A DNA stretch of 64,000 bases, taken from positions 692,176 to 756,175 of the forward strand of contig OZ037914.1 in assembly GCA_964035575.1 (NCBI GenBank), written 5' to 3'. This document shows, piece by piece, positions 20,752-30,276 of the stretch (its first letter is position 1; each line of letters begins with the position of its first letter). Position numbers and translations under genes: made by a program. Source of the DNA: Rhynchopus sp. YZ270_cl-10. Taxonomy: Eukaryota > Euglenozoa > Diplonemea > Diplonemida > Diplonemidae. The notes below the pieces were generated by a model that saw only the letters and a program-made list of their open reading frames with translations, did no database searches and was not told where the DNA came from.

Positions 20752-21394
20752 GTGCGTAATAAGGGGATGGGGTAGTACTGTACCCAAAACCCCGTTTTTC
20801 GGCGTTTCCGGAGTCCACCCAGAAAGTGGTGGGGCCATTCTGAAAAAATGGACAAGTTTTTCGGTGTTTAAGTTTTCACGACTTTTCTTGGGTACAGTTT
20901 TACGTGTGCTTTTCCGGGGCCCCATCTCGAAAAGGGTCACACGGGGTATAACTCAGTAGTCCCGGCCCTGGCCCTGGCCCTGGCCCCGGCCCCGCATGCT
21001 GAAAACATGAAAATGCGCGAAAACACCGGCATTTGCATTTCCGGAATCCGTCCGTTCTGTGGTGGGGTCAATTTGCTGAAATGGACAAGTTCTTGGTTTT
21101 GGTCAAAATCCATGTAGGGTAAAGAGGGCCAAGGTAAATACCACAACCCAGATTTTCTCACCCTGATGCTGAAAACATGAAAATGCCCGAAAACACCGGC
21201 ATTTGCATTTCCGGAATCCGCCCGTTCTGTGGTGGGGGATATACAGAAAAATGGACAAAATTTTAATGACTAAAATTTTCACAAAATATGAACCCATACC
21301 CAATACAAGGGTAAATGACAAAAATTACCATAAAAACCCCCCAAAACCCAAAAGCCCAGACCCCAGACCCCAGGCCACCTCCCTTATTACGCAC
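20752..21394. mobile_element. 643-bp element with 14-bp TIRs and family I units
   Basis: Ends GTGCGTAATAAGGG (20752-20765) and CCCTTATTACGCAC (21381-21394). Direct copies of AAAGCCCAGACCCCAGACCC lie just outside the left end and just inside the right end. The interior holds three CATTTCCGGAATCC units with a period near 170 bp, shared with 15540-15780. No coding region. Confidence 0.65.
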
Positions 21395-21413
21395 CCTGGG
21401 GGGGTCCACCCCC

Positions 21414-21470
21414 CGGTACACCTGGTCATACCAAAGGTATACTGTTCATGAGAGGGCTTTTGTATTTCAC
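21414..21470 (+). repeat. Family B hairpin, long copy
   Basis: GGTACACCTGGTCATACC, then AAAGGTATACTGTTCATGAG, then AGGGCTTTTGTATTTCAC. Confidence 0.75.
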
Positions 21471-21565
21471 GTCATTTTTTTTTTTTTTGTGGAAAGCAAG
21501 GGTACATTTTTCGCACCCTCTTTAGCTTCTTTTCGTTTAGAAAAGAAAAGTATATCAAATAATTT

Positions 21566-21625
21566 TGTGTGATGCCATCCGAGGGCTGGTATCGTAAGTC
21601 AGTCAGGGAGGTGCCTGTATCAACA
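21566..21625 (+). repeat. Family F repeat, diverged
   Basis: GATGCCATCCGAGGGCTGGT, ATCGTAAGTCAGTCAGGGAG, GTGCCTGTATCAACAACTT. Confidence 0.7.
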
Positions 21626-21949
21626 ACTTCACCTTTTTTTTTCCAGACCCAACACAAAAAATGTTTGGTACTCCCGACGAGGTGTATCACGAAGTACGCA
21701 ATATGTACGCAAAGGACCACTTTCAGGAGTACCAATGTTAAAAAATTGTTGGTAAATTATAGAAATAAAAGGTTGTTAGGTTGTAAGAAGAGGGGAGAAG
21801 ACGTGCTCGTTTTCTTCTTCTCTCTCTCTCTCTCTCATAAAAATCCTCGAGAAAGGTATTGCAAATGAGATGAAAACCTGAAACAAAATAAAATCAAAAG
21901 GGAACACAAATAATGGAAATACCCATACACCTCTCGCTAAATATGCCGT

Positions 21950-21985
<36 letters not shown>

Positions 21986-22113
21986 CCCCGCCCCCCCTCG
22001 AAAAATTTTAGAATCTACGGCGAATTTCTTTTTTTTTTTCCAAAAAGCCCCACAAAACACGGCTAGAGAGAGGTATGGAAATACCCCCCCAAAAAAATCC
22101 CCATTTTTTTTTG

Positions 22114-22149
22114 AAGGTGTCTAAGCGCTGCAAGGCTTAGGTTTATCTT
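22114..22149 (+). repeat. Family A hairpin
   Basis: AAGGTGT, CTAAGC, GCTGCAAG, GCTTAGG, TTTATCTT. Outer arm changes GTGA to GTGT and TCATC to TTATC. Confidence 0.75.
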
Positions 22150-22534
22150 ACCAATTTTTTTTTTATCACGTTTTCTTGCTTTTTTTTTTTTTTTGTTTTT
22201 TTTTGCTTTGTTTTTGCACGAATGAAGCATTTGCGAGAATTTGTTTTAAATTTGCCACCATCCGTTCCACTTTGGGTGAAACCCTCCCCTCTTTTTCCCC
22301 AAAGAAGAAATGAATTGTCACATGCATTTTTGTTGTCTTCGGAATTATGGTCCGGATGTAAAACCCCTGGGTGGTGTATGTCACGAATGTGTGTGCACGG
22401 AAGGCACCTACCTTTCCTTTATGTGCTTATGCTTTCTCTTCTTTTTGATTGGGAAAGCGTATGAAACTAAATTTTTTTCTTTTTTTTTTCTTTTTGTGCA
22501 ACATGGATTCGCTACAGAGAGTTTGTAGAGTGTC

Positions 22535-22563
22535 AGTGCCTGCGTCCCAGAGGTGTTTGTACT
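22535..22563 (+). repeat. Family C hairpin
   Basis: AGTGCCTGCGTCCCAG, AGGTGTTT, GTACT. The terminal arm is AGTGC/GTACT, with a G-U pair where other copies have G-C. Confidence 0.75.
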
Positions 22564-22617
22564 GTTAACTTCACTTTCTTTTTGTTTAGAGATTCTCTCG
22601 GCGATTTTTAATTATTC

Positions 22618-22713
22618 CATCTGATTTTACCTGAAATTTGGTGGAGTTTAATGGAGTTTAGTGGTGTTTTGGTGGTGTTTAAATACTACCAAAATTTCAG
22701 GCAAAATCAGGTG
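22618..22713. repeat. Fold-back element (family K), copy 1
   Basis: CATCTGATTTTACCTGAAAT pairs with the stretch ending in ATTTCAGGCAAAATCAGGTG. The centre is made of GGAGTTT and GGTGGTGTTTAAATAC. Related to 58227-58321. Confidence 0.75.
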
Positions 22714-22987
22714 GATGTTACGGAAGGGAGAAAAAACGGTTTTCAGCATTTCCCCCCTTTTTGTGTACCCTTTTTTGATTGTGACTCGGCTGTTCAGCAT
22801 TTTCACTTCGAAAGGGATTGCTTCGAAACGTTTTCAGCATCTACACAAAAAAAAGTTTTATTTTGCGCGCGGACCCCCCGATGGGCCACCGTGTTGTTCT
22901 CGTATTGCATTAGTCTATTGGTTGCAATGAGAATTTTCCTGCTTTTTTTTGTTTTGTTTTATCGCAGCACAATATTTTGGTCAATTT

Positions 22988-23015
22988 GTGACTAAGCAAG
23001 CTTAAGATCATCTTA
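22988..23015 (+). repeat. Family A hairpin, short
   Basis: GTGACTAAGCAAGCTTAAGA then TCATCTTA; nearly no loop. Confidence 0.65.
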
Positions 23016-23329
23016 CAAAATTGGTTGTGCCCCCCCCCCCCCCCCTTTGTGAACAAGCAAGCACAAAGAGTACAAAACATAAACGAAAAACATCTACAAA
23101 CCCCCCTTTGTGGAAAAAAAAAGAGGAAGAGAAAAAAAAGCAGAAACCACATGGAGCTCCTTTTCCATTATAGTATAGTAACGCCCCACCCACACACACG
23201 ATACCCCATCAGCGTGTTTCTTTTGAAAACTGACTTGAGTTTTTTTTTTCCCCCCTCTTTTTTTTCAACAACATCTGATAGGGGGTGGGTGAGTGGACGA
23301 TGTGGGTTTTTTTTTTGTTCTTTTTTGTT

Positions 23330-23395
23330 GTGCTTTCACTCAGATGGCTGGCATCGTACGTGGGTCAGTCGGAGGTGTCTGTATCAATGACTATT
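23330..23395 (+). repeat. Family F repeat
   Basis: TTTCACTCAGATGGCTGGCA, TCGTACGTGGGTCAGTCGGA, GGTGTCTGTATCAATGACTA. Confidence 0.75.
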
Positions 23396-23905
23396 TCCCC
23401 CCCATTTTTTTTTTTTTTCTTTTCAAAATTTCTCTTCAGGGGGACCCATGTCCCCCTTCTGCTTTTTCTGATGTTTTTTTTTTTATTCTTTTTTGTTCTC
23501 TTTTTATGAACCTAAGCAACGAGGCGGCGGTTCCAATCCAAATATTTCTCTCTTTTCTTTATTTTTTTTGAGAGAGATTTTTGGCAAAAAGAGAACATAA
23601 TATGTGAATCTGTTTTGAAAAGCACATGGGACAGCCCCCCCCCCCTCATGACGCAGAACATCATCTATGAGACTATACCATGCATGGTGGGTCGTGTTCC
23701 CTCCCCAACCCCCTCCCCCATACCTCATCCCCCCCCGGGGATGGCTCAACCCCTCTCTGCCCCCCTTCGCGCACCAGTCGTATGAGAACGAGAGAAAAAA
23801 AAATATTGGTGTGAGAGGGGGGGGACGAAGTTTGAAGACAAGAGAAAAAAAAAGTTTTGCAGTTTGATTTTTTTGCCATTCTTAAAATTATCCCTTTTTT
23901 TAGAC

Positions 23906-24098
23906 TCACAACTCTACAGCGGCAGATGGGACGCCGGCTGACGAGCAGTTGTAAACTGCCCTCGTTCTATTACGGGCCATTAGGTTTCCTTTTTGCCTCT
24001 GTTGCACTGTGTTGTAGGCCGCAGGGTACTTTATACTTTCATCCGGATGGCTGGCATCGTACAGTGGGTCAGTCGGAGGTGCCTGCATCAACTACAGT
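23906..24098 (+). repeat. Long family F repeat, intergenic copy
   Basis: Matches 33834-34032, the copy inside the kinase intron, over its whole length: AACTCTACAGCGGCAGATGG, CGCCGGCTGAC, CATTAGGTTTCCTTTTT, then CATCCGGATGGCTGGCATCG. The middle (from about 23947 to 23975) differs between the copies. Confidence 0.85.
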
Positions 24099-24245
24099 TT
24101 TTTTTTAAAGGTAGAAAAGTAGAATAGTCAATATGAAACAATTTCAAGGACAACTTTCCCCCCCTCCCACCTCAACTCCACACAGACAAGCACATTCCTC
24201 CTCTCTCTCTCCTCCTTCCCCTTCCCCCTTTCCCCCCTCTGCACA

Positions 24246-25625
24246 ATGACCAAAAGCTTTCTCGAGGCTGTCAAAGAAAAGTATGTGTATACTAACGATG
24301 ACATTGCAGCGGAGGAGGACTTGGTAGTCTCCGCAGAGGGGCAGCAGGAGGAGAAGAAGTGGGTCATGGTGGGGATGGCGAAGCACAAAAAGAAGACCGG
24401 GCAGCTGGACCGTCTGCGCAGCCTTGCTGTAGGGGAGGAGGGGTTTGCGACTGTTGATTCTGTTGAGGAGATTTCTGCAGCGCTTCCTAACCTTGCAAGG
24501 CTTGAGCTTGCAAAGGCTACTTTCAGTACCTGGACTATTCCTACCGCCCTTCTTGCAGCGCTTCCAAAAGTAAACGAGCTTGACCTCTCCTGCGTCTCTC
24601 TCTTCCCCTCATCTACCCCTATCTACCCAACACCAAACACCCTCCAAAACATTCGCCGTTTAATTCTGAACAAAACCGGAGTTTCTTGGTCTCAAGTAGT
24701 CACCTCTCTGAACACTGGAGTGCCTTCATTAGAGGATCTGCGAGTAGAAGGAAATGAGTTGTCTTCTCTGGATGATGGTGGCGTGCATCTGGAGGCCCCT
24801 TCTTTGAGGCAGATTTCGCTTAGGGACAATAAAATTTCGTCGTGGAAAGGGATTAAAAGGATTTTGGATGGGAAGAAGGAAAAGAAGAATATGGTCTCAG
24901 AGTTTATCCTTAGTGCGAATGAGTTGGGGGATCCGGAGGAGGATGTGGTGGAGGCATTGCATGAGGCTGGGGTAACCTCAATTTGTCTCGCAGAAAACAA
25001 AACAGGAAAGCTAGGATTTCTGAAGCAGTTGAAAACGGTGACGTCCCTGAAGGTTACGTACCCTACCATCGAAGGGGTAGCACCAAACCACGTTCGACTT
25101 CTTGTTATCGCTGATATGCCTGGTTTGTTGTCACTCAACTCCTCTACCGTATCCAGCAAGGAACGTGGTGAGGCCGAAAAGTTCTATACAATTCGTGCCT
25201 TCAACACCCTTCCAAAGGATACCACTCATGCGGATGACTGCTCTGATCTGAAGGAAACGTTTTTGGAGGAGTACCCATTCTACAAGGAGTATGTCGCGAA
25301 GTGGTCAAACCCTTCCAAGCAGGCGCAAGCAGAAGGAGGAAGCGGCGGGGTGTCAGGACTGAGCACTCTGACATTGAGGGACTGCTGTGAGGGGAGAAAG
25401 TTTAAGCCAGACGTAACGCGGCCGTTCCCAGGGATCATGAAGGTGGCCCAATTGAAGGCTGTGGTGAAGGCAGCGTTCCAGGTGGAAGTGGCAGACCAGC
25501 GCCTCACCTACAAAAGCCTTGACTGTGAAATCCCAGTACCCATGGAGCTCGACAATGACCTTGAGGCTCTGACATACTACGGAATCTACGGAGGAAAAGG
25601 GGTGGTCGAGGTGTCTCTCAAATGA
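24246..25625 (+). CDS. TBCE: Tubulin cofactor E-like protein (LRR plus ubiquitin-like domain)
   Basis: A 459-residue single-exon protein. Leucine-rich repeats run from about residue 70 to 300 (NLARLELAKATFSTW, VNELDLSCVSLF, SLRQISLRDNKISSW). Then a TBCE-type linker with SSKERGEAEKFYTIRAF follows, and residues 370-459 form a ubiquitin-like domain (MKVAQLKAVVKAAFQ, LDNDLEALTYYGIYGGKGVVEV). TBCE takes part in folding and disassembly of alpha/beta-tubulin. The CAP-Gly domain that starts full TBCE is missing, as in the TBCE-like (TBCEL) branch; the N-terminus has instead a short charged stretch. ATG 24246 follows a C/T-rich leader typical of this genome. I am confident of the family, less so of TBCE versus TBCEL. 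Confidence 0.82.
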   Translation: MTKSFLEAVKEKYVYTNDDIAAEEDLVVSAEGQQEEKKWVMVGMAKHKKKTGQLDRLRSLAVGEEGFATVDSVEEISAALPNLARLELAKATFSTWTIPTALLAALPKVNELDLSCVSLFPSSTPIYPTPNTLQNIRRLILNKTGVSWSQVVTSLNTGVPSLEDLRVEGNELSSLDDGGVHLEAPSLRQISLRDNKISSWKGIKRILDGKKEKKNMVSEFILSANELGDPEEDVVEALHEAGVTSICLAENKTGKLGFLKQLKTVTSLKVTYPTIEGVAPNHVRLLVIADMPGLLSLNSSTVSSKERGEAEKFYTIRAFNTLPKDTTHADDCSDLKETFLEEYPFYKEYVAKWSNPSKQAQAEGGSGGVSGLSTLTLRDCCEGRKFKPDVTRPFPGIMKVAQLKAVVKAAFQVEVADQRLTYKSLDCEIPVPMELDNDLEALTYYGIYGGKGVVEVSLK

Positions 25626-26374
25626 GACTTTCGAACAAAATATTCTGGAAAACAGAAATCTTAGATGTTGATTTTGCGTGGGAGGAAGGGGAGGATTGGG
25701 GTGAAAAAAAAATGAGGATTTCAAGAATTCTTGTCGCTTTGTATCTAACCTGAAGTTTCAAAAAAAAGGAGGAGGAGGAGGTCCTGAATTGATAGGAAAA
25801 TCATCTCCAATAAAGAGAGAGAGGAAAAAAACCCCAAAAAAACAAAACAAAAAAAAAATTGGATTCAGAAAAAAAAAGAAAACGAACATTGTGGTCCGTC
25901 AAAGTAGAGACAGAGCAAGAGAGATAGACATATATCATGAGAGGTACCAAGGGTATTATTTTCTCTTTTTTTTTCTCTTTCTCTTCCCCCCCTCCCTGTC
26001 TCTCCCATCTCCCACAGCAAAAAAAAAAGCATAACGAAACCCCTATTTTAGAGCAAAAAAAGGAAAAACGTCCCCATTTCTCAATTTTGTCTCCTTTTCT
26101 CCCCTCCTCCTCTTCCTCCCCTTCCTCCTCTTTAAGTAACACAAACAAAGTAACCCCTGGTGTGGCTAAAGGGAGGGGTGCTATTTTTGGGCTACTTTCT
26201 GCTATTTTCTGCTATTCTGGGCATCTAGATTTTTTTGATGCGGCTGAAGGGAGGTGCTATTTTTGTGCTACTTTCTGCTATTTTTTGGGGTTGTCAGCCA
26301 CACCAGACCTTCCAGAAAACACACTCTGCCTTCCTTCTCCTCATCCTTTCTTTCCCCTCCTCCTCCTTCTCAAT
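25626..26374. other. Intergenic and leader of the ZIP gene
   Basis: Holds purine-rich then C/T-rich leader sequence and the family N element (26158-26305). The ZIP frame is open through this part, but the sequence is not protein-like. Confidence 0.6.
26158..26305. repeat. TIR element (family N) upstream of the ZIP gene
   Basis: Ends CTGGTGTGGCT and AGCCACACCAG, 11-bp inverted repeats. The interior is two direct units of about 70 bp sharing GGCTACTTTCTGCTATTTT-like words. A shorter relative with TGGTGTGGCT/AGCCACACCA ends lies at 55461-55528. Confidence 0.7.
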
Positions 26375-27196
26375 ATGGGTGGCAGTGCAGCTGCCATCAA
26401 GCTGGGCGGATGTGTTGCGATCTTCGCCATCGCCTTTGTGGGCATCATGCTCCCTGTTAAATGGCGTTGGATTGCAGAAAGCAGGGTCATGCTTGGACGT
26501 GCCAACTCCTTCGCAGCGGGAGTGTTTATTGCCTTGGCGCTGATTCATTTGCTTCCCGAGGCAATGGAGGGAATGTGGAAGGGGCAGGAACGTCTGGCCC
26601 CGTTTACCTGCGCTGCTGGGTATCTTTTGATTCTTGCTGTCGAAGCTTTTGCGAAGCCTGCACCTTCCGAAGCACTTCTTGGATCAGAACTTCAACAACG
26701 AGACGACGAAGATGATATCATGAGTTTAGAACCCGAAACCACATCTCGCGCAAAACAAGAAATTCCTCCGATAATGTCCATTGTCTTAACCTTTGCATTA
26801 AGTCTGCACTCTTTAATCGAAGGCCTTTCGATTGGAGTGGAAGCTGGAGAAGCGGAGGTGTTATTGCTTGTGTTAAGTATTAGCGCGCATAAATTGATTG
26901 CAGCGATTGCGTTGGGGGCGAATTTTTCGTCGGAAGGGATAACGCAGAATGTTGCCCTGATGGGAAGCATCTTCGCAGTGTCGACCCCCATCGGGGTGCT
27001 GATAGGCTGGGCTGCAAACGGTGTGCTTCCTCCCGTGGCTGATGCCTTCATCCAAGCCCTCAGTGCAGGAACGTTCCTTTACATCGGCACTTCAGGGTCC
27101 TGTGGAGGGAAGGTTGCCCCAAGGAGCAAGCTCCCCTTTATGACCCTTGGGATAGTGGTGATATATGTTCTCACGATTAGCCTTGATTTTGATTAA
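26375..27196 (+). CDS. ZIP-family zinc/divalent metal transporter
   Basis: A 273-residue membrane protein with about eight hydrophobic segments; ZIPs move zinc or iron into the cytosol. Signature helix IV reads LSLHSLIEGLSIGVE (His145, Glu149, Gly150), and helix V reads SISAHKLIAAIALG (His172 with Lys173), as in the ZIP I subfamily. Helix II has ALIHLLPEAM. The loop between helices III and IV (residues 95-130) is short and acidic and lacks the usual His-rich metal-binding run. ATG 26375 was chosen because the reading frame before it is homopolymer-rich leader and the first helix follows directly. The C-terminus ends just after helix VIII. Confidence 0.9.
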   Translation: MGGSAAAIKLGGCVAIFAIAFVGIMLPVKWRWIAESRVMLGRANSFAAGVFIALALIHLLPEAMEGMWKGQERLAPFTCAAGYLLILAVEAFAKPAPSEALLGSELQQRDDEDDIMSLEPETTSRAKQEIPPIMSIVLTFALSLHSLIEGLSIGVEAGEAEVLLLVLSISAHKLIAAIALGANFSSEGITQNVALMGSIFAVSTPIGVLIGWAANGVLPPVADAFIQALSAGTFLYIGTSGSCGGKVAPRSKLPFMTLGIVVIYVLTISLDFD

Positions 27197-27446
27197 GGTT
27201 TTTGTTTATTTTGGGGGGGAGGATGGATATGGGGTAGTGAACGTCGATCTGGTATTAGAAGCGAATGAAGCTATGACTGATGTATCAAAAAAAAAAGAGA
27301 GAAGAAATAACTTTACCAGGTGTAAAGTGATTGTTGACACAACGGGGGAAAACATATCTTGGGGGGATTTTTTTGGGGGGGTTGTGAAGGAAGTATTTTT
27401 TTGGTACAAGGTAGGTTCATCTTTTTAACTTTTCTGGTCATGCACC

Positions 27447-27480
27447 AAGATACACTGTCACGGGCTGGTTGTATTTCAAG
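27447..27480 (+). repeat. Family B hairpin, diverged
   Basis: AAGATACACTGTCACGGGCT then GGTTGTATTTCAAG, followed by TCAACTTT. Confidence 0.65.
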
Positions 27481-27495
27481 TCAACTTTATTTTTG

Positions 27496-27523
27496 GTGCC
27501 TGCGTCCACAGAGGCGTTTGCAC
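27496..27523 (+). repeat. Family C hairpin
   Basis: GTGCCTGCGTCCACAG then AGGCGTTTGCAC, 17 bp after the family B copy. Confidence 0.75.
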
Positions 27524-27643
27524 TTTACAGCTTCCACTGTGTTCTGCTAAAAAGATACGTTGTGATTGCTTTTTTGCGTGACTGCTTTTGTTTCTCATGA
27601 ACTTTGTTTTTTTTTGGGGGTTACTTTGAAAGAACACCATAAC

Positions 27644-27774
27644 CCCACTAAGACAGTGGTGGTTGCATACGTGCATGTATGTGTGCGTTTGCATTCGCAT
27701 GCACATATGCGCTTTTGGTGCATACGCGTACGCACTGTATGCAGCCACCACTGCACTAAGGTGGGTACGGCGAA
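27644..27774. repeat. 131-bp imperfect palindrome
   Basis: CAGTGGTGGTTGCATAC pairs with GTATGCAGCCACCACTG, and CCCAC with GTGGG at the ends. The centre is rich in alternating purine-pyrimidine (GTGCATGTATGTGTGCG). It would form a long hairpin or cruciform. Confidence 0.8.
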
Positions 27775-28445
27775 CATTATTATTAGGTTTGGTACGATAG
27801 GAAACATTTTTTTGAGGGTTGAGGGTTATTTTGAAAAAGTGTGTGTATTCGGATCTTGTGCGTCTGTACAAAACGCGATATTGTTGGTGCAATCTCTCTA
27901 TGTCCAGGTCACCCTCTCTGTTTATTACGCAAAGATTATTGTGGTCTCTCTCCCTCTTTCTTCTCTGTCTTCCCTTTGGAATACCAATCACAATAGTTTT
28001 CAGAAAAGCAATCAGCGAAAATTCTATAGGAGCCCGGTTCACGCCTTACAGCTCCAAAAAACTCCCTTTTTTATTTGTAATTGCGCCTTCTCAAGGTTTA
28101 AAGTAGTTTGCACCAATTTTTTACCCCCCTTTTTAAGGCTTTTTTCCTCACCCCTATTATAAAAGACCCATGTGGTTGTGGTACGGTAAGGTTTTTGTTC
28201 TTACTTGAGAAATACGTTTTACGGTGTTTGGTAAGGATGCCTTTTGTGTTGAGTTGTGTTGCGGATGCCTACCTGATCGAAGCCCTCACCCCCCATCTGA
28301 CGCTTGACACCTCCCTTCAAACACCCTTCAAACAAAACCAGTAGACCCTATGAGGGCCCATGATGTGCCAGTTGCACACCCGCTTTTTGCTCACCCAAGT
28401 TGCCTCACCCAGGATGGACGTGGCAACTGTGCAGAAATAGAAGAG

Positions 28446-28508
28446 AGTGGAGATTGCACAACTGTGGCAACACAACCGAGGCATCTACACTACTCCAATA
28501 ATTTGATC
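28446..28508. repeat. Family M relative
   Basis: GTGGAGATTGCACAACTGTG, GCAACACAACCGAGGCATCT, ACACTACTCCAATAATTTGA. Very similar to 34901-34964. Confidence 0.65.
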
Positions 28509-28592
28509 AAGAGAAAACGAACTAAAATGAGAACGTCATGGTGGAAGAAGAAAATCGGTTTTACCCAGTTGGTGAAAAAACAGTGTGGGGAA

Positions 28593-28640
28593 AAGTGAAG
28601 GCTCATCCTCGGGTGTCTGCGTTGACTGTAAAATTTTCAT
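28593..28640 (+). repeat. Degenerate family D copy
   Basis: AAGTGAAGGCTCATCCTCGG, GTGTCTGCGTTGACTGTAAA, ATTTTCA. The outer arm pairing is lost. Confidence 0.5.
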
Positions 28641-28915
28641 CTTCTCATCTTTATACGAGTAGGTGTAAAGTGATGGTAGATACCACAAAGAAAAACAAGA
28701 AAATAGAACCTTGAAAAGGACGAACAGCCTCGATGGGCAGGAAATTGGGTGTATGGGGGGGAGCCCGTCGGGCATGTGTCGTTTCTTGCTTTGCTAGCTT
28801 TTTTTTGAAGCGATGAAAAAAAAAAGTTACTTTCCTTTTCAACCTTGGAAAAATAATGATTCCCACACTACACCACATACAGACCACATTCACACACAGC
28901 AACAACACTACTAAA

Positions 28916-29911
28916 ATGAAGGCAATTATGACCGGCCTTGCGGCACTTCACTGTGCCTCTGCCATGACCCAGAACGAGGTGTCGTTCTCCCTGTACAAGG
29001 ACCACTTCGGGAAGACGTACAAGGCAGACGAGGAGCAGGCACGCTTCGCTGCCTTCGAGGCCTCGCTTGAGCGTGTGGCCAAGTCCGGAAACCCTGCGTC
29101 TGGCCTGACCCAGTTCTCCGACATGACCCAGGAGGACTTCAAGCGCACGTACGCAAACAGGCGTGGAAGGGCACTTCCCGCAGACGCACCGCGTTGGGGT
29201 GGTGAGTGCTCTGCGTGCCAGCGTTTCCCCGAGCACGCGACCCAGTCCTTCGCCGAGGGCTTCGACTGGACCACGAAGGGAGCCGTGACGGCAGTGAAGG
29301 ACCAGGGCCAGTGCGGAAGCTGCTGGAGCTTCGGAACCACCGGAGACATTGAGGGAACCTGGTTCCTTGCGGGCAACCCGCTTCAGGCACTGTCTGAGCA
29401 GCAGCTTGTGTCGTGCGACAAGACGGACGCTGGGTGCAACGGAGGACTGCAGGAGAACGCATTCGCATGGATCATCAAGAACCACGGAATTGCGGCCGAG
29501 AAGGACTACCCGTACGTTTCTGGCACCGGCATTGACCACCTCTGCAAGCAGGGACACAAGAGCGTTGCCAACATCTCGAGCTGGTTCCAGGTGTCCGAGA
29601 AGGCCTCGGAGGAGAACGACATCGCCACCCAGCTTGTGAAGGTCGGACCCATCACCATCGGCATTGACGCCACCCCCATGCAGGACTACTCCGGTGGAGT
29701 TGACAGCCCGAAGCACTGTGGATCCTCTGCACGCGACCTTGACCACGCTGTCCTGATTGTTGGCTACGGTACCGACAACGGCGTTGACTACTGGAAGATC
29801 AAGAACTCCTGGGCATCCAGCTGGGGAGAGAAGGGATACTACCGCATTGTGCGTGGTGAGAACAAGTGCGGTGTCGCCATGGACGCCGTCCACTCCAAGG
29901 TGCACGCCTAG
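28916..29911 (+). CDS. Cathepsin L-like cysteine protease
   Basis: A 331-residue papain-family (C1A) preproprotein. Residues 1-16 look like a signal peptide (MKAIMTGLAALHCASA). An I29 inhibitor propeptide follows at about 22-80 (FSLYKDHFGKTY, SGLTQFSDMTQEDF). The mature enzyme starts near FDWTTKGAVTAVKDQG. Catalytic residues are complete: Gln130 (oxyanion hole), Cys136 in CGSCWSFG, His277 in LDHAVLIVGYG, Asn297 in IKNSWASSWG. It is expected in lysosome-like or digestive vacuoles, or secreted. Between propeptide and catalytic domain lies an unusual CSACQRF stretch. Codon use is extremely biased to G/C third positions, as expected for a highly expressed gene, and this creates a long open antisense frame. 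ATG 28916 precedes the signal peptide; an ATG at 28856 lies in C/A-rich leader. Confidence 0.95.
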   Translation: MKAIMTGLAALHCASAMTQNEVSFSLYKDHFGKTYKADEEQARFAAFEASLERVAKSGNPASGLTQFSDMTQEDFKRTYANRRGRALPADAPRWGGECSACQRFPEHATQSFAEGFDWTTKGAVTAVKDQGQCGSCWSFGTTGDIEGTWFLAGNPLQALSEQQLVSCDKTDAGCNGGLQENAFAWIIKNHGIAAEKDYPYVSGTGIDHLCKQGHKSVANISSWFQVSEKASEENDIATQLVKVGPITIGIDATPMQDYSGGVDSPKHCGSSARDLDHAVLIVGYGTDNGVDYWKIKNSWASSWGEKGYYRIVRGENKCGVAMDAVHSKVHA

Positions 29912-30276
29912 AACTGAGAACAGGGGACCCTCGGGTTGCCTGCCTTGGCAGAACGTTCATCCGCCGAACTAATTTGTTACTGTTTTTCACAATTATGTTT
30001 TTATTAGTTTACTGTTCTGGTAAACCTTGCTTTATTCTTGCTTGCGAGACCACTGACAACAAAATGTGTACGCGCTGCGCTGCTTGGTGGCTACTCTAGA
30101 CATCACTTACCCATACCCTGGTACATGTGAGTTGGGGAACCAGCTCCAAGCACGCGTGTGTGTGTCCCGTCGTCGTCTTACCGTGTGTTTTGTTCAGATG
30201 TGTTTGTCTTGTAGTCTGTTGTAGTCTTCAAGGCTTATTCATCCTTTCAAAAATCTGTTCGTACAGTGTGTCCACT
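29912..30276. other. 3' flank of the cathepsin gene
   Basis: No gene seen. Likely 3' UTR and terminator-proximal DNA; the duplicated segment begins directly after it. Confidence 0.5.

Larger units (their letters stand above)
17426..24245. other. Repeat-filled intergenic region
   Basis: No gene supported over 6.8 kb. It contains hairpins of families A, B, C, D and M, family F copies, a 643-bp TIR element (20752-21394), fold-back 22618-22713, a 20-base G-run at about 20659 and a C-run of over 30 bases at about 21954. C/T-rich sequence from about 24155 forms the leader of the next gene. Confidence 0.6.
27197..28915. other. Intergenic with hairpins
   Basis: Contains family B, C and D copies, a 131-bp imperfect palindrome (27644-27774) and a family M relative (28446-28508). 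The words GTGTAAAGTGATTGTTGACAC (27318) and GTGTAAAGTGATGGTAGATAC (28663) suggest another small repeat. No gene recognised; a C/A-rich leader precedes the cathepsin ATG. Confidence 0.55.

Noticed and set aside
25937-26374. 146-residue N-terminal extension of the ZIP frame
   Set aside because: Made of homopolymer runs and the family N repeat; the good ATG directly precedes the first membrane helix.
28868-29905. 345-residue open frame antisense to the cathepsin gene
   Set aside because: It exists because third codon positions of the cathepsin are almost all G or C; the sense strand has a complete, catalytically intact protease.
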